Below, one piece after another: positions 1-7,749 of a stretch of 56,233 nucleotides of DNA. Where the stretch lies: contig CALXDL010000072.1 in the NCBI GenBank assembly GCA_944387055.1, positions 1 through 56,233 of the forward strand, written 5' to 3'. The notes below the pieces were generated by a model, which had not been told where the DNA came from, made no database searches, and was given only the letters and a program-made list of their open reading frames with translations. The DNA comes from an uncultured Oscillospiraceae bacterium. GTDB lineage: Bacteria > Bacillota > Clostridia > Oscillospirales > Oscillospiraceae. The position numbers and the translations under genes are program-made. Within the stretch, counting starts at the first letter, position 1, and every line of letters begins with the position of its first letter.

Positions 1-1
1 C

Positions 2-235
2 CATGAGCTGGCAGAGCAGTTCCGGGGCGTCGCGGCCATCGAGAAGTCCCATGAGGAGCGTTACCGCAGGCTGCTGCACAATGTGGAGGCGAAGGAAGTC
101 TTCGAAAAGAGCGGCGTGACCTTGTGGGAATGCCGCAACTGCGGACACCTGGTGATGGGGACCAAGGCCCCGGAGGTCTGCCCGGTCTGCAAGCATCCCC
201 AGGCGTTCTTTGAAGTCCGTGCGGAAAATTATTGA
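2..235 (+). CDS. Rubrerythrin, C-terminal part (5' end outside window)
   Basis: This frame is open from the window edge and ends at 235, giving the last 77 residues of a rubrerythrin. The first part (HELAEQFRGVAAIEKSHEERY) matches the end of the ferritin-like di-iron domain, with Glu and His of the last helix. The tail is a rubredoxin-like iron site with two CxxC knuckles, CRNC and CPVC. Rubrerythrins reduce hydrogen peroxide in the cytoplasm of anaerobes. It lies 24 bp upstream of desulfoferrodoxin on the same strand, so the two probably form an oxygen-defence operon. Its N-terminus cannot be judged here. Confidence 0.93.
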   Translation, partial: HELAEQFRGVAAIEKSHEERYRRLLHNVEAKEVFEKSGVTLWECRNCGHLVMGTKAPEVCPVCKHPQAFFEVRAENY

Positions 236-259
236 ACATGATCGAGGAGGTCCGTTATC

Positions 260-637
260 ATGAAGTCTAGATTCTATCTCTGCCGCCACTGCGGCAACCT
301 GATCGGCATGATCCATGACTCCGGCGCACCAGTCGTCTGCTGCGGTGAAAAGATGGAGGCGCTGGAGCCCAACACCGTGGAAGCCAGCGGCGAGAAACAC
401 CTGCCCGTGGTCACCGTGGAGGGCGCTACGGTCCGTGTGGACGTTGGCAGCGTGGACCACCCCATGCTCCCGGAGCACTTCATCCAGTGGGTCTATGTCC
501 AGACGGAAAACGGTGGCCAGCGCAAGGCGCTCAAGCCCGGCGATCCACCCAGCGTCACCTTCTGCCTGGGGGATGACAAAGCCGTCGCCGTGTATGCCTA
601 CTGCAATCTCCACGGGCTGTGGATGACAGGAGTGTAA
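260..637 (+). CDS. dfx: Desulfoferrodoxin (superoxide reductase, 2Fe type)
   Basis: The 125-residue product has the usual length of a two-domain desulfoferrodoxin. The N-terminal desulforedoxin domain has C8, C11, C27 and C28 for centre I. The superoxide reductase domain follows, with the EKH motif (K46, H47), H67, H73, C115 and H118 as expected ligands of the catalytic centre II. The enzyme reduces superoxide to hydrogen peroxide without making oxygen. The upstream rubrerythrin would remove the peroxide. GAGGAGG lies just upstream of the ATG, and a strong hairpin ends the unit at 653-682. Function is assigned by family, with all metal ligands visible. Confidence 0.96.
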   Translation: MKSRFYLCRHCGNLIGMIHDSGAPVVCCGEKMEALEPNTVEASGEKHLPVVTVEGATVRVDVGSVDHPMLPEHFIQWVYVQTENGGQRKALKPGDPPSVTFCLGDDKAVAVYAYCNLHGLWMTGV

Positions 638-652
638 GATGCTGTTTACCTT

Positions 653-687
653 GTCGCCTGCCGGAGCGATCCGGCAGGCGACTTTCG
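653..687 (+). terminator. Rho-independent terminator after dfx
   Basis: Perfect 13-bp stem (653-665 with 670-682) and a 4-base GCGA loop, followed by a short TTT. It lies 15 bp after the dfx stop. Confidence 0.8.
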
Positions 688-699
688 ACCAGCACTAAG

Positions 700-945
700 G
701 AGGCTGCGGCATCTTTTCCGTGATATCATCACGGAAGTACGGTGGCCTCTCGGATATACTAAAGCCAAACGACGGGAGGGATCTGACCGCCCTGGCAGCG
801 ACCGGACGATCCGTCCAGGAGGCCTCTGCAAAGTGAGAGGCAGCATCCGTGGGCGAAACGCATATCTATGATAGGAACGGAGCGGCAAAGGTCCCGCCGC
901 GGCTGATGTGCTGAGAGATCCATCGCCCAAAAGACGATTCTCATC
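700..945 (+). ncRNA. Candidate structured 5' leader RNA of unknown class
   Basis: The 345 bp between dfx and the next gene hold no convincing reading frame but several nested complementary segments. These are a 9-bp stem with 3-nt loop (716-724/728-736), CCTGG/CCAGG (791-795/815-819) closing CGGA/TCCG (803-806/810-813), GCCTCT/AGAGGC (822-827/836-841), and an outer GGGCGA/TCGCCC (851-856/923-928). The last encloses CGCAT/ATGTG (859-863/906-910) and GCGGC/GCCGC (882-886/896-900). The sense strand faces the DUF6132-ccdA-tlpA operon, whose first ribosome binding site follows about 40 nt later. I could not match it to a riboswitch consensus I know. Folding was done by eye only. Confidence 0.45.
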
Positions 946-982
946 CACATGGTGGAAGGACATTTGACAGGAGGTGCCTGGA

Positions 983-1195
983 ATGAGGGAACGCGTGAGG
1001 AAGTGGATACGCCCGATCCTGTTCACCTCAGGCGGCGCAGTGGCGGGCCTTGGGTACTACTTCCTGGTAGGATGCTCTGCCGGGACCTGTCCGATCACGG
1101 CCGACCCGTTCACCTCCATGGCATATATGGGGCTGATCGGCTGGCTGCTGTCTGGTATATCAGGAACGGGGGGCAAGGAAAATTGCAATATTTGA
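983..1195 (+). CDS. DUF6132 family small membrane protein
   Basis: A 70-residue protein with two hydrophobic segments, one near residues 10-30 and one near 47-60. Between them is the CSAGTCPIT motif, typical of DUF6132 proteins often found beside redox genes. The two cysteines in that loop could be metal- or thiol-active, but this is inference. ATG at 983 is chosen because CAGGAGG ends 9 nt upstream; an in-frame GTG at 974 would bury that site. It overlaps the start of ccdA, so translation is probably coupled. It is the first gene of a DUF6132-ccdA-tlpA unit. Confidence 0.75.
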   Translation: MRERVRKWIRPILFTSGGAVAGLGYYFLVGCSAGTCPITADPFTSMAYMGLIGWLLSGISGTGGKENCNI

Positions 1196-1845
1196 TTTCC
1201 TTTCTGGAAGGGATCATCACTTTCATCTCTCCCTGCCTGCTGCCGATGCTGCCGATCTACATCTCCTATTTCGCCGGCGGCGGAGAACGTAGCGTTCGAA
1301 AGACCCTCACCGGCGCTCTGGGCTTCGTGACGGGGTTCACCATCGTGTTCGTGGCGATGGGGGCCCTGGCCGGTTCGGTGGGCAGCTTCCTCCGGGAGTA
1401 TCAGACGGCTGTGAACATCGTCTCCGGACTGGTGGTGGTCTTCTTTGGCCTGAATTTCCTGGGGATATGTAAGGTGAACTTGTTCAAGGGGAGCAGCCGG
1501 TCTGTGGACACCCGCAACATGGGCTTTTTCCCGGCACTGGTATTCGGGGTCGTCTTCTCTGTGGGGTGGACGCCCTGTGTCGGGGCCTTCCTGGGTTCCG
1601 CCCTGATGCTGGCTTCCCAACAGGGGCATGTGGTGGAGGGCGTCTTGATGCTGCTATCCTACTCATTGGGCCTTGGCATCCCCTTCGTCCTCAGCGCGGT
1701 GCTGATCGACTATCTGAGATCCGCCTTCGACTGGATCAAGCGGCATTATTCCATCATCAATGCAGTCAGCGGCTGCCTGCTGGTGCTGATCGGCATCATG
1801 ATGGCCACCGGAACCTTGGGGCGGTTGCTCGCCCTGCTCAGTTGA
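1183..1845 (+). CDS. ccdA: CcdA/DsbD-family thiol-disulfide transmembrane protein
   Basis: The 220-residue product looks like a six-helix CcdA, which carries electrons from cytoplasmic thioredoxin across the membrane to an extracytoplasmic thioredoxin-like partner. Hallmarks are the paired motifs ISPCLLPMLP near residue 15 and GWTPCVGAF near residue 125, each with one redox cysteine. The frame is open further upstream, but homologues as I recall them begin at the sequence encoded by TTG 1183. A second TTG at 1192 overlaps the previous stop as TTGA and has better spacing from AAGGA, so the exact start is uncertain by three residues. The next gene, a TlpA-like thioredoxin, is the likely partner. 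Confidence 0.9.
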   Translation: MQYLISFLEGIITFISPCLLPMLPIYISYFAGGGERSVRKTLTGALGFVTGFTIVFVAMGALAGSVGSFLREYQTAVNIVSGLVVVFFGLNFLGICKVNLFKGSSRSVDTRNMGFFPALVFGVVFSVGWTPCVGAFLGSALMLASQQGHVVEGVLMLLSYSLGLGIPFVLSAVLIDYLRSAFDWIKRHYSIINAVSGCLLVLIGIMMATGTLGRLLALLS

Positions 1846-1855
1846 GGAGGCAGCT

Positions 1856-2449
1856 ATGGGCAAGAAGAAAAAAGTAGGGATCCTCATCCTGGCATTCGTC
1901 CTCCTGTTGGGTGGAGCTTATGCGCTCTACGCACAGCTTGGGCCGTCGCTGACTCCCGACCAGCTGTCCGCCCAGGAGCCGCAAGTGCCGGACCAGGAGG
2001 ATACCGGCGGAGAAGCAGCAGAAGCGGAAAAGGTCCTGGCCCCGGATTTCACGGTCTATGATGTGGATGGCAACGAGGTGCATCTGTCGGACTACGTCGG
2101 CAAGCCCGTCGTGGTGAACTTCTGGGCCAGCTGGTGCGGTCCGTGCCAGATGGAGATGCCCGATTTCCAGGAAGCGTATTCAGAGCTGGGTGAGGAGATC
2201 CACTTCCTGATGGTGAATATGACAAATGGCTCTCGGGAGACAGTGGAAAGCGCTTCGGAATTCATCGAAGAACAGGGCTATACGTTCCCGGTGTTCTATG
2301 ATACAGATATGGACGCCGCCACCACCTACGGGGCTTACGCCCTGCCCACGACCTATTTTATCGATGCGGAGGGATACGCCATCGCTTACGCCAAAGGTGC
2401 CATCGACGCGGATACCTTGCAGCGCGGCATCGATATGGTGACCGAGTGA
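1856..2449 (+). CDS. TlpA-like membrane-anchored thioredoxin
   Basis: The 197-residue product has an uncleaved signal anchor (basic MGKKKK, then hydrophobic residues 7-27), an acidic linker to about residue 58, and a TlpA/AhpC-TSA thioredoxin fold. The active site is WCGPC (C94, C97) and the cis-proline is in ALPTTY (P164). It probably works outside the membrane as a disulfide reductase fed by the adjacent CcdA. GAGGAGGC lies just upstream of the ATG, 10 bp after ccdA. The substrate is not evident; no cytochrome c genes are nearby, so general thiol repair is as likely as cytochrome maturation. Confidence 0.9.
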   Translation: MGKKKKVGILILAFVLLLGGAYALYAQLGPSLTPDQLSAQEPQVPDQEDTGGEAAEAEKVLAPDFTVYDVDGNEVHLSDYVGKPVVVNFWASWCGPCQMEMPDFQEAYSELGEEIHFLMVNMTNGSRETVESASEFIEEQGYTFPVFYDTDMDAATTYGAYALPTTYFIDAEGYAIAYAKGAIDADTLQRGIDMVTE

Positions 2450-2535
2450 CGGGCTCCCGGACACATCGGCGGGAACGCCCACGCACGGATATGGAGGATA
2501 GCAGTCGATAAGCAGACGGGAAACTGGAGACGAAA

Positions 2536-2580
2536 CTGCCCGGAGCATCTGGATCACAAGATGCTCCGGGCAGTTTTTTA
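2536..2580 (+). terminator. Rho-independent terminator after tlpA-like gene
   Basis: Perfect 15-bp stem (2536-2550 with 2559-2573), 8-base loop, followed by a run of seven T. It closes the DUF6132-ccdA-tlpA unit. The remaining stretch 2581-2767 up to the convergent regulator holds nothing I can identify. Confidence 0.92.
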
Positions 2581-2767
2581 GGGGATAGTTGAGGCCAAAA
2601 GAAACGACTTGAAAGGGGGCGTGATCTGCAGACATCTGGTAAGATGGAGGCACAGTCCACCGCGGCGCAGATGAGATGTGACTGGTCCAACAATGAACGG
2701 CATCGGTGAGACTGAGGATAAGAGCGTACCAAAAAGTCGGATACCGGTTGATACTGTCCATTCCTAC

Positions 2768-3451
2768 TCAGATGTCCTCGATATCCGCTCCATGCTCGTT
2801 CCTGTTTTTTCGTGCGATATCAAGATAGTTATAAAATGTATATCGTGATATGCCTAACAGGGAGGAAACGCGGTCGCTCGATTTTGTGATGATAAACGCA
2901 CCTTTTTCGTCCAGGTCTGATATGAACTGGATCTTTTCTTCTTTAGACAACAATTTGGGAGATTTTCCGTACTTCATCATGCACTGCTTGATGATCTGAT
3001 CGAACAGAGTATGCACATTTTGCGTAAAAAATTCATTCGTTGAAGAAAGGGGGCCATTTTTATTGGAGACACCGTTGAAATCCCGCAAGCACTTTTCGAA
3101 ATAGACAGAATCTGTGATATCCAGATTGACACAAAGAGACCCGACCACTTTTTCCTGATCATCTAAAAAATAGATGGAAGAAGAGCGGAGGATATGACCA
3201 TTGGGGGCAGAGGTGATATAGTTGAATTTATTCTGCGCAGGCAAGGCACCGCTCATGATCTTGAGCCCCATATTCGTCATGCATCCACCGACGGTCCTTC
3301 CGGTGATATGTCCATTACGGATATCCACGATGGTATGGTCATGGTCTCTTGTCATATCGTGCAAAACGATCTCGCAGCGCTCACCAAAAAGAGCTTCTAG
3401 CAGATCCATGAAATCCTTGAGCAGTTCTTTGCTTTCATCGATGCTGTTCAT
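2768..3451 (-). CDS. YheO-like PAS-domain transcriptional regulator
   Basis: The 227-residue protein has a YheO-like PAS domain in its N-terminal half (LLKDFMDLLEALFGERCEIVL then NGHITGR) and a helix-turn-helix of the DAUP/HTH_22 type at the C-terminus (SSLLGISRYTFYNYLD). Such regulators sense a small ligand and bind DNA. ATG at 3451 is chosen because AGGAG lies 6-7 nt upstream; the frame extends to a TTG at 3493 with no ribosome binding site. It is transcribed alone from a promoter whose -35 carries a perfect palindrome, suggesting autoregulation. Its neighbours, a PLP enzyme and a RidA-transporter pair with palindromic control DNA, are the likely targets. Confidence 0.85.
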   Translation of the reverse strand: MNSIDESKELLKDFMDLLEALFGERCEIVLHDMTRDHDHTIVDIRNGHITGRTVGGCMTNMGLKIMSGALPAQNKFNYITSAPNGHILRSSSIYFLDDQEKVVGSLCVNLDITDSVYFEKCLRDFNGVSNKNGPLSSTNEFFTQNVHTLFDQIIKQCMMKYGKSPKLLSKEEKIQFISDLDEKGAFIITKSSDRVSSLLGISRYTFYNYLDIARKNRNEHGADIEDI

Positions 3452-3504
3452 GTTCCAACTCCTGTCCACTTCCGCCAAGTCCAATTTTTTCAAACTTACG
3501 AATC

Positions 3505-3533
3505 AGTATAATATGACGAAATAATTTCGTCAA
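3505..3533 (-). promoter_or_regulatory. Promoter of YheO-like regulator with palindromic operator
   Basis: Minus-strand TTGACG (3528-3533), 17-bp spacer, TATACT (3505-3510). A perfect inverted repeat TGACGAAA-TAA-TTTCGTCA (3514-3532) covers the -35 and spacer, as expected for autorepression. Confidence 0.7.
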
Positions 3534-3542
3534 GTTCCATAC

Positions 3543-3575
3543 AAAAAGGGTAGCCAGTGCAAAAACACTGGCTAC
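3543..3575 (-). terminator. Terminator of the class V PLP enzyme gene
   Basis: Ten-bp stem (3550-3559 with 3566-3575) with 6-base loop. Read on the minus strand it is followed by CCTTTTTG, so it ends transcription of the gene at 3740-4900 before the regulator. Confidence 0.85.
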
Positions 3576-3739
3576 TCTCTGCTCTGACTTCCATAAGACC
3601 TTTCGCCTTTTCTTGAAGAAACGCTGCTGAGAGCGGCTGCCCAATGGATAACATGAAGAGTGAGCGCTGAGGAGACTTGCGATACAGCCTGGAACATCCT
3701 ACAGGCGTATCACGGTATTTGGCTGAAAAAGAGATACGG

Positions 3740-4900
3740 TCAAAGGCTGCTTTGCTGTGCGGTTTGAGCAAAAAATTTACATAGACGGTCGATATCAGAG
3801 CAGTCATTATAATAGTGGATCCCGATACGCAAAATGTCTGCGCTTAACATATGGGCCTGGATCCCCGCGGCTTCCAACTTTTCATTGGTCATCTCCCAAG
3901 CGGAAGGCAAATGCATACAGATCAGGCCGCAGCGCGTTTCGCGGGGATAACGTCCCAGGATCTGGATGCCGGGTATGGCCTCTAGCATTTGATATGCGTA
4001 CTCTGACAAGTCCAAAATATAGTTTTGGATATTTTCTCCCCCCAACTCCAAATAGTGGTCCACGACTTTTTGAAGAGAACGGATCCCGACGAATGCCAGA
4101 CCGCCGTCTTCAAAACGGTCTGCGCGGTCACTGAGGACATACGAATATGGATCATCGTGGTCCCGGCCCTTTGGATTGGCCCAGCCCATGGCGTTTTGCC
4201 TCAATTTTGGCAGCAGATCCTCACTGATATAGGCGAATGCGACGCCCAAGAGATTCAACATCCATTTATAGGTAGCAGCTGTCATGAAGTCGATACACAT
4301 ATCCTGCACATCCACCAGCATGGCCCCGGCAGACTGCGTAGTGTCCACCCCGAAATAGATCCCATGCTCCCGGCAGAATCCGCCGATCTCCTTTAGTTCG
4401 TGGCGATAACCAGTGTGATTATCTACATGCGCGACAACGATACACTTCGTCTTCTCGTCTGCCAGATCGAACAGGTCTTTGGGAGTGACTACACCGCCAG
4501 CATTCTTAGCATAGCGGACTTCTAGCCCGGCCTCTCTCTTGTTCAGCCACATATAGCTGATGCCCGAATAGTTCGTGTCGTATGTGATGACGTTGTCTCC
4601 CGCTTTGAGGCCGATACCGTTGGCCAAAATATTCATCAGAGAAGATGAATTGAGTCCAACAGCGAATTCATGAGGGCCCTTTGCATGGAACATTTTGGCC
4701 AATTTCGCTCGTAAGATATCCACTTCATCCCATTGCCGCAGGTACTTGTCCATGTCCATCCCATTCAGAGTGCGGTCCTGGATATATTCGGCCATCGCTT
4801 CGTAACTGTCCAAAGAAATGGCGCCCGTGGTGGGAGCATCCAAATATGCATATTTCTGTAGCACCGGAAAACGATCACGCGCCGTTTTGAACTGTTCCAT
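3740..4900 (-). CDS. PLP-dependent class V aminotransferase-family enzyme
   Basis: The 386-residue protein belongs to the class V PLP fold (cysteine desulfurase, isopenicillin-N epimerase, kynureninase relatives). Visible signatures are the cofactor Asp in GVDTTQSAG (D186, Q189), the Schiff-base lysine in TYKWM (K212) and the carboxylate-binding Arg in LRIGIHYYN (R358). There is no extended active-site Cys loop of the cysteine desulfurase kind, so C-S lyase, racemase or transaminase activity on an amino acid is more likely; the exact reaction cannot be told. ATG 4900 has AAAGGTGAG upstream; an in-frame ATG at 4918 is less well placed. It is divergent from a RidA-symporter pair and probably acts on the imported substrate. 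Confidence 0.85.
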   Translation of the reverse strand: MEQFKTARDRFPVLQKYAYLDAPTTGAISLDSYEAMAEYIQDRTLNGMDMDKYLRQWDEVDILRAKLAKMFHAKGPHEFAVGLNSSSLMNILANGIGLKAGDNVITYDTNYSGISYMWLNKREAGLEVRYAKNAGGVVTPKDLFDLADEKTKCIVVAHVDNHTGYRHELKEIGGFCREHGIYFGVDTTQSAGAMLVDVQDMCIDFMTAATYKWMLNLLGVAFAYISEDLLPKLRQNAMGWANPKGRDHDDPYSYVLSDRADRFEDGGLAFVGIRSLQKVVDHYLELGGENIQNYILDLSEYAYQMLEAIPGIQILGRYPRETRCGLICMHLPSAWEMTNEKLEAAGIQAHMLSADILRIGIHYYNDCSDIDRLCKFFAQTAQQSSL

Positions 4901-4958
4901 ATCGGACTCACCTTTCATAAAGCATTTCCCTGCTCACCATAAAGGGCTTTCTGGACCA

Positions 4959-4987
4959 AGAGTATCACACAAAAAACAAAATGTCAA
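4959..4987 (-). promoter_or_regulatory. Promoter of the class V PLP enzyme gene
   Basis: Minus-strand TTGACA (4982-4987), 17-bp spacer, weak -10 TACTCT (4959-4964). The left arm of an 11-bp inverted repeat (4974-4984) overlaps the -35. Confidence 0.55.
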
Positions 4988-5029
4988 TCAAGAAAAATAT
5001 TATTTGTTTATTAAAAAAACATTTTGTTT
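4974..5029. promoter_or_regulatory. Shared operator-like inverted repeat between divergent promoters
   Basis: AAACAAAATGT (4974-4984) and its exact reverse complement ACATTTTGTTT (5019-5029) lie 45 bp apart centre to centre. Each arm touches the -35 element of one of the two divergent promoters. The DNA between them is very AT-rich. A regulator bound to both arms could control both units; the YheO-like protein is the obvious candidate. Confidence 0.55.
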
Positions 5030-5055
5030 GACATTTGCCGAGATCATGTTATGAT
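5028..5055 (+). promoter_or_regulatory. Promoter of the RidA-symporter operon
   Basis: TTGACA (5028-5033), 16-bp spacer, TATGAT (5050-5055), close to the sigma-70 consensus. It leaves a leader of about 160 nt before the ATG at 5221, in which I see no clear structure. Confidence 0.8.
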
Positions 5056-5220
5056 GGCATTAGAAAGACCTGCTCACTTTATTCGGCAACTCTGATCGGG
5101 AAGGATCAAAAAGAAAGGAGGCCACGCTGATTTTATCGCATCCCTAGCAGTGTAGAAGACCCTTGGAGAGGGGTCTAAAAAACTACTACTCTATACATAC
5201 GAGGATGTGTTATCGATATC

Positions 5221-5682
5221 ATGGACGTCAGAAAAACATTAGAAGCTATGGGGATGACCCTGCCTCCACCAAGCCCTTGCAATGGAAGATTCGTAAAGGT
5301 GAAATACTTTGGCGATCACTTGCTATATGTATCCGGGAGCGGGTCCGAAACACCGTTTCGGGATACATATGGAAAATTGGGGAAAGACGTTTCTCTGCAA
5401 GAGGGACGAGCAGCTGCTGCAGATACGATCTTAAATATTTTGACGGCTATCGAGGAGGAGCTTGGCGATCTGGACCGGATCACTTCATTCGTGAAATTAC
5501 TGGTGTTCGTCTCGAGCGATCCAGACTTTTATGACCAGCCGCTGGTCGCTGACGGTGCCACAGAACTGCTCGTCCAAATATTCGGAAAGGAGATTGGGTG
5601 CCCTGCGCGTTCTGCGATCGGTGTGGCTGTCTTGCCCGGCAATATTTCTGTGGAGACAGAATGTATCGTTGCATTCGAATGA
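5221..5682 (+). CDS. RidA/YjgF-family protein (probable imine deaminase)
   Basis: The 153-residue protein is a full-length YjgF/YER057c family member. The diagnostic end is present: CPARSAIGVAVLPGN with the conserved Arg (R130), and VETE with Glu 15 residues later (E145), matching the Arg105/Glu120 pair of RidA. Family members hydrolyse reactive enamine/imine products released by PLP enzymes. That fits the divergent PLP enzyme next door. It is longer at the N-terminus than classical RidA, so it may have another substrate preference. It is 70 bp upstream of a DAACS symporter on the same strand. No strong Shine-Dalgarno precedes this ATG, so the start is less certain. Confidence 0.87.
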   Translation: MDVRKTLEAMGMTLPPPSPCNGRFVKVKYFGDHLLYVSGSGSETPFRDTYGKLGKDVSLQEGRAAAADTILNILTAIEEELGDLDRITSFVKLLVFVSSDPDFYDQPLVADGATELLVQIFGKEIGCPARSAIGVAVLPGNISVETECIVAFE

Positions 5683-5752
5683 TCCCTTTCGAAGCGTTGC
5701 CCCATTGTCCCTGCGTATATCCTGGTAAGTCAAAAGATATAGGAGGAGAACG

Positions 5753-6985
5753 ATGAAGGAACTGTTAAAGAAATGGAAACGGATGTCTTTGTTGACGAAG
5801 CTGCTTATCGGTATGCTTGCGGGCGTTCTCATCGGCGCGATCTTTGGAGAATCGGCGCAGAGCATCAAGCCCTTCGGTACCATTTTCCTGAACTTACTGC
5901 AAATGATTGCCCTTCCGCTCATCATCTGCAGCTTGGTCACAGGGATCGCTGGAGTCAGTGATACGAAAACGTTTGGACGCTGCGGTGTCAAGATACTGTC
6001 TTATTATTTTTTGACCACGTTATTTGCGGGAGCGATTGGACTCATCGTGGCGGCGATCATCAGACCCGGGGTCGGATTTACCCTGTCACAGAGCTACGAC
6101 GGCGCCATCGGCGAGATCCCATCCATGCTGGATGCCATTGCTGCGATGTTCCCCAGCAATATCTTTGCGTCTTTGACCAATGGGTCCTACGACCACGCAC
6201 TGGTGTTCAGCATCCTGATGGGCATCGGGATACTGTTCCTTCCGAAAGAACAAGGGGAAAAGGTCTACAAATTTTTCGAGCTTGGTCTGGCTGCGCTGGG
6301 TTCCATGCTAGATATCGTCTTACTGTATGCACCTATCGGCGTAGGTGTCCTTGTGGCAGATTGCGTTGGCCGATATGGGCTACAGTTCTTTACGTTCGCA
6401 GCGAAATTCCTGGCTGTGAATTATGTGTCTGTCGCAGCGATGGTCGTCGTCTATACGACGCTGGTTTGGATATTCGCCCGCAAGACACCGCTCTTGTTCC
6501 TGAAAAAGTCTATGCCCGCGATCTTGACAGCGATCGGTACGCAGTCTTCTGCGGCGGTGCTCCCCATCAACCTGCAGTGCGCGGAAGCGCTGGGCGCGAA
6601 AAAAAGCGTCTATGGGTTTACGATCCCACTGGGCAATCAGATCAACAAAGATGGGACCGCCATCCTGCTGACCGCGTCCTTCCTGTTTGCTGCCCAGGCA
6701 GTCGGGACCCCCATCGAGTTCGGGACGCTCGTCCAGGTGGTATTCCTTTCCCTGCTTTTGACTGCGGGTTCAAATTCTGTGGCCGGCGGAGCAGTGGTCA
6801 CGATCACGATCGTGATCAATACGTTTGGCCTGCCAATGGAGACGGTGACGATCGTGGCAGGTGCGCTGGCCCTCATCGATGGTGTCCTGACGATGTGCAA
6901 TACATTTGGCGATCTGGCCGGGACGATCATCGTTTCCGCCTCCGAAGAGCGCAGAGAGGGAAAATGTATGCAAAAAGGAGCGTGA
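5753..6985 (+). CDS. DAACS-family amino acid:cation symporter
   Basis: The 410-residue membrane protein has the glutamate/dicarboxylate symporter plan: eight helices, hairpin HP1 with TQSSAA (263-268), NKDGT in helix 7 (298-302), hairpin HP2 near 338-350, and helix 8 with D376, N383 and D387. Against GltPh, the Asp that binds the substrate amino group is kept (D376), but the Arg three residues on that binds the side-chain carboxylate is Leu (L379). This points to a neutral amino acid, not aspartate, glutamate or a C4-dicarboxylate. AGGAGGAGA precedes the ATG. It is co-transcribed with the RidA-like gene. Substrate identity is inference from one position. Confidence 0.88.
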   Translation: MKELLKKWKRMSLLTKLLIGMLAGVLIGAIFGESAQSIKPFGTIFLNLLQMIALPLIICSLVTGIAGVSDTKTFGRCGVKILSYYFLTTLFAGAIGLIVAAIIRPGVGFTLSQSYDGAIGEIPSMLDAIAAMFPSNIFASLTNGSYDHALVFSILMGIGILFLPKEQGEKVYKFFELGLAALGSMLDIVLLYAPIGVGVLVADCVGRYGLQFFTFAAKFLAVNYVSVAAMVVVYTTLVWIFARKTPLLFLKKSMPAILTAIGTQSSAAVLPINLQCAEALGAKKSVYGFTIPLGNQINKDGTAILLTASFLFAAQAVGTPIEFGTLVQVVFLSLLLTAGSNSVAGGAVVTITIVINTFGLPMETVTIVAGALALIDGVLTMCNTFGDLAGTIIVSASEERREGKCMQKGA

Positions 6986-7749
6986 GATATCCAGGAGACA
7001 GAAGCGGAAGGGGTTTTGGTGTCATTCGGCACACACAAGGAGCCACCAACAGCCCCCAATATCCTCAGACAGACGTCCCCACGGTCAGAGCTCTACACGC
7101 TCAGGCCACCCCCACGGAGCCGGAGGAGCATTTCGAGGCGCTCCGCCGCTGTTGCAGCAAGCGCGTCGCTTATCCCGCAGCCAAGATCATCGATATGTGC
7201 TTCTTTGCGTATGGGATACGACTTGAGGGCGGCGTCTATGAAGATGCGTGATGTACTGCATCATGTAGCGTGATAGCGCATGCACGCGGCAACTCCTCTT
7301 TTCCGGATGGACCCGCCACTGCGCCGAGGCGCAGCATTTCGCTGCGGAAGGTCCTGATCTGGACTGCCCCATCCAAATGAAACTGGATAGGCGCATCGGG
7401 AAGCCTCCATGCATTGCCCGATGCGCCTACTCTCGTCCCATCAGAGGAGACCTGGATCTGCCAGGCGCATACCGTTTCCAGCCGTGGTCCGTTAGGCCGA
7501 AAAGGACGATGGAGGAAAAACGACCGGCCACTGCTGATGATCTTCCTTAGAGTGCACAGACTATCCCTGCTCGCTGCTTCTTAAAAGGAGCGGGCGGGCA
7601 TGGAACGCTTTACGGGGAAGACCGCGTTGGGATCCTGCCACCGGCTTGGACGGCTCCATGCATCTGCTGTGGCGGGAGAGACGGACATCCGCCGGTCCCC
7701 AGGGATATGCGGGCAGTGACATGCTGCCCAGTCAAGGGAGGAATAGCCT
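6986..7749. other. 764-bp gap without a supported gene
   Basis: Short frames exist but none has a plausible ribosome binding site with family-like sequence. A frame ending at 7251 has a protein-like tail (near 7130-7250) and may be a remnant. The only clear structure is the inverted repeat at 7388-7429. No symporter terminator with a T run was found. Confidence 0.5.
7388..7429. repeat. Inverted repeat, 13-bp perfect arms
   Basis: TAGGCGCATCGGG (7388-7400) and its exact complement (7417-7429) enclose a 16-base loop. There is no T run on either side, so it is not a classical terminator; it could be an RNA hairpin or a protein site. Confidence 0.7.

Noticed and set aside
700-945. Known riboswitch upstream of the redox operon
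   Set aside because: No TPP, SAM, cobalamin, c-di-GMP, ZTP, fluoride or guanidine core could be matched; kept only as an unclassified structured RNA.
949-1182. N-terminal extension of the CcdA frame back to 949
   Set aside because: The extension is the out-of-frame shadow of the DUF6132 gene and lacks a ribosome binding site; CcdA homologues as I know them start near 1183.
7016-7273. 85-residue frame after the symporter
   Set aside because: No ribosome binding site, Arg/Ser/Pro-rich composition typical of a random GC-rich frame, no family resemblance.
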